Below are positions 13,452 through 14,555 of a DNA stretch of 14,555 nt, in pieces. Both the position numbers and the translations under genes were made by a program. Origin of the DNA: CAJQND01 sp051010055 (GTDB lineage Bacteria > Pseudomonadota > Alphaproteobacteria > Rhizobiales > CAJQND01); contig JBPCVY010000159.1 of the NCBI GenBank assembly GCA_051010055.1, positions 1-14,555 on the forward strand. The letters are read 5' to 3'. The notes beneath the pieces were generated by a model, which saw only the letters and a list, made by a program, of their open reading frames with translations, searched no databases and was not told the origin of the DNA. Numbering within the stretch: position 1 is the first letter of the stretch; each line of letters begins with the position of its first letter.

Positions 13452-13883
13452 TCAGTCCAGCAGCCGTCGTGCCATGTTCAGCCGCTCTTCAACCTCGTAA
13501 CCAAGGGATTCGTAGAACGCGCGCACCCTGGCGTTTTCTGCGCGCATCATCAGGTTGAGCTTCCAGACGCCGCGTTCCTTCAACCAGTCTTCAGCCTTGC
13601 GCATCACCTGGTGGCCAAGGCCCTTGCCCTGAAGGTCAGGTTCCACAGACAAGTAATAGACAACGCCGCGATGGCCATCATGGCCCACCATGACGGATGC
13701 AATAAGCTCCCCATTAATCTCGCCAACCAGGATGTCGGAGTTTTTCTCACCCCGGGCAAACTCAACGTCCCGCAAAGGTTCATTCCAGGGGCGCGTCAGG
13801 CCGCAACGCTCCCAAAGGGAAATCACGGCGTCAACATCGCCATCCTCAATTGGGCGGAACGAGATTTCGGGCTGTTCAGTCAT
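13452..13883 (-). CDS. GNAT acetyltransferase, YpeA-like
   Basis: 143-aa single-domain GCN5-related N-acetyltransferase, resembling E. coli YpeA by eye along its length: VISLWERCGLTRPWNEPLRD (20-39), DGHRGVVYYLSVEPDLQGKG (69-88), and NARVRAFYESLGYEVEERL. The acetyl-CoA pyrophosphate loop is QGKGLG (85-90). Acceptor substrate is unknown. ATG at 13883 overlaps the end of the upstream oxidoreductase gene by 8 bases (ATGACTGA), so translation is likely coupled; a GTG directly before it is an alternative start. It converges with the SRAP gene with only 6 bp between stop codons. Confidence 0.87.
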   Translation of the reverse strand: MTEQPEISFRPIEDGDVDAVISLWERCGLTRPWNEPLRDVEFARGEKNSDILVGEINGELIASVMVGHDGHRGVVYYLSVEPDLQGKGLGHQVMRKAEDWLKERGVWKLNLMMRAENARVRAFYESLGYEVEERLNMARRLLD

Positions 13884-14555
13884 CACGTTGCGGCAAAAGC
13901 TTTCCGGGATTCAGAATGTTCTGCGGGTCGAAAAGTTCTTTAAGGCCCTGCATGAGGTCTAGCTCCACCGGCGCCTTTACCTTGTCCATCAAATCACGCT
14001 TTAGCTGGCCAATACCATGTTCAGCGCTTATGGAGCCGCCAAGATCGAGGGTAATCTCGTGAATGGGCCAGCTCAACTCATCCCAGTGCGAGAGGAATTC
14101 CTCTTTGTCCATGCCAACGGGCTGGGAAATATTGAAGTGTATATTGCCATCACCAGCATGCCCATAGGGCAGGGGGCGGCACCCGGGCATGATATTGCTG
14201 ATGGTTTTCAGCCCACGTGAAATCAGTTCCGGAACGCTTGAAACCGGCACCGATACATCATGCTTGATGGAACCGCCTTCAAACTTTTGCACTTCGGTTA
14301 ATTGCTCACGCATGAGCCAGAAACGGTCGATTTGGCCTTGCGATGCGGCAAGGGCTGCATCTTTTGCCAAGCCCGCCTCGAAGGCCTGTTCAAGAATGTT
14401 CGCAATTACAGGTGAAAGGGCTCCTGGTTCATTGCCCCCAGCAACCTCAAACAAAACATACCAAGGGTGCACATCGCTCATCGGTTCTGGAAAATCCGTG
14501 TGCGCTACCGCCATTTCAATGCCGAAGCGGGGCAAAAGTTCAAACGCCACAACAC
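13876..14555 (-). CDS. FAD-linked D-2-hydroxyacid dehydrogenase, C-terminal part
   Basis: C-terminal 225 residues of a GlcD/D2HGDH-type flavoprotein (FAD-oxidase_C, PF02913); the 5' end, including the FAD-binding PCMH domain, is beyond the window. Visible: the metal-binding GHAGDGNIHFN with two His seven residues apart, and the Glu-His of GGSISAEHGIGQLKR, which together match the metal site of D-2-hydroxyglutarate dehydrogenase and D-lactate dehydrogenase relatives; the family ending FDPQNILNPGKLLP is also typical. The reaction would be oxidation of a D-2-hydroxyacid to the 2-oxoacid with electrons passed to ETF, quinone or cytochrome. D-2-hydroxyglutarate, D-lactate and glycolate cannot be separated from this fragment. 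The stop codon overlaps the start of the GNAT gene, so the two form an operon. Confidence 0.9.
   Translation of the reverse strand, partial: VVAFELLPRFGIEMAVAHTDFPEPMSDVHPWYVLFEVAGGNEPGALSPVIANILEQAFEAGLAKDAALAASQGQIDRFWLMREQLTEVQKFEGGSIKHDVSVPVSSVPELISRGLKTISNIMPGCRPLPYGHAGDGNIHFNISQPVGMDKEEFLSHWDELSWPIHEITLDLGGSISAEHGIGQLKRDLMDKVKAPVELDLMQGLKELFDPQNILNPGKLLPQRDD

Noticed and set aside
1..14555. Mobile element, CRISPR array, toxin-antitoxin or phage-defence system
   Set aside because: No transposase, integrase, terminal repeats, regularly spaced repeats, restriction or abortive-infection motifs were found; gene content is core-genome in character.

Overview
The window is chromosomal DNA of an alphaproteobacterium, most likely of the order Hyphomicrobiales (Rhizobiales). 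Two things point there: gene families (a glyS-ppdK pair, an SleB-type cell-wall hydrolase, an IlvE-like class IV transaminase ending in a YWDYAHS-type tail, a ygfZ-tag-HD-phosphatase cluster) and TTAA-N7-TTAAC sites of the kind bound by the cell-cycle regulator CtrA. Base composition looks moderately GC-rich and even, coding density is high, and I see no insertion sequence, phage gene, CRISPR array, tRNA or rRNA. The genus cannot be named from what is visible.

Layout. Plus strand, 1-5.5 kb: the 3' part of glyS (glycyl-tRNA synthetase beta), then ppdK (pyruvate phosphate dikinase), a repeat-rich 256-bp gap, and a membrane-anchored cell-wall hydrolase closed by a clear intrinsic terminator. Next, at 5.56-6.40 kb (+), is a PLP-dependent class IV aminotransferase. 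It converges with a minus-strand operon at 6.40-9.65 kb. In transcription order this operon encodes a secreted protein of unknown function, the YgfZ/IBA57-type folate-binding Fe-S factor, DNA-3-methyladenine glycosylase I (tag), an HD-domain phosphohydrolase and a small Cys-based phosphatase. Gaps inside it are 0-20 bp. Diverging from it is an AcuI/YhdH-type acryloyl-CoA reductase (9.83-10.81 kb, +).

10.8-12.7 kb (-): a small conserved-looking protein of unknown function preceded by a perfect CtrA-type site, a secreted DUF3179 protein and a Nudix hydrolase. 12.74-13.45 kb (+): an SRAP-domain (HMCES/YedK) abasic-site-binding protein, divergent from the Nudix gene. 13.45-14.56 kb (-): a YpeA-like GNAT acetyltransferase overlapping the 3' part of a D-2-hydroxyacid dehydrogenase-type FAD oxidoreductase that runs off the window.

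Themes. Several genes serve DNA repair or nucleotide housekeeping (tag, SRAP, Nudix, HD hydrolase), but they sit in separate transcription units and do not form an obvious new defence system. The most notable signals are a QLDLF sliding-clamp-type motif at the extreme C-terminus of the SRAP protein, two CtrA-like sites of nearly identical sequence and the same orientation relative to their downstream genes, and nested inverted and direct repeats between ppdK and the cell-wall hydrolase. I found no convincing wholly new multi-gene system; most of the window is ordinary core genome.
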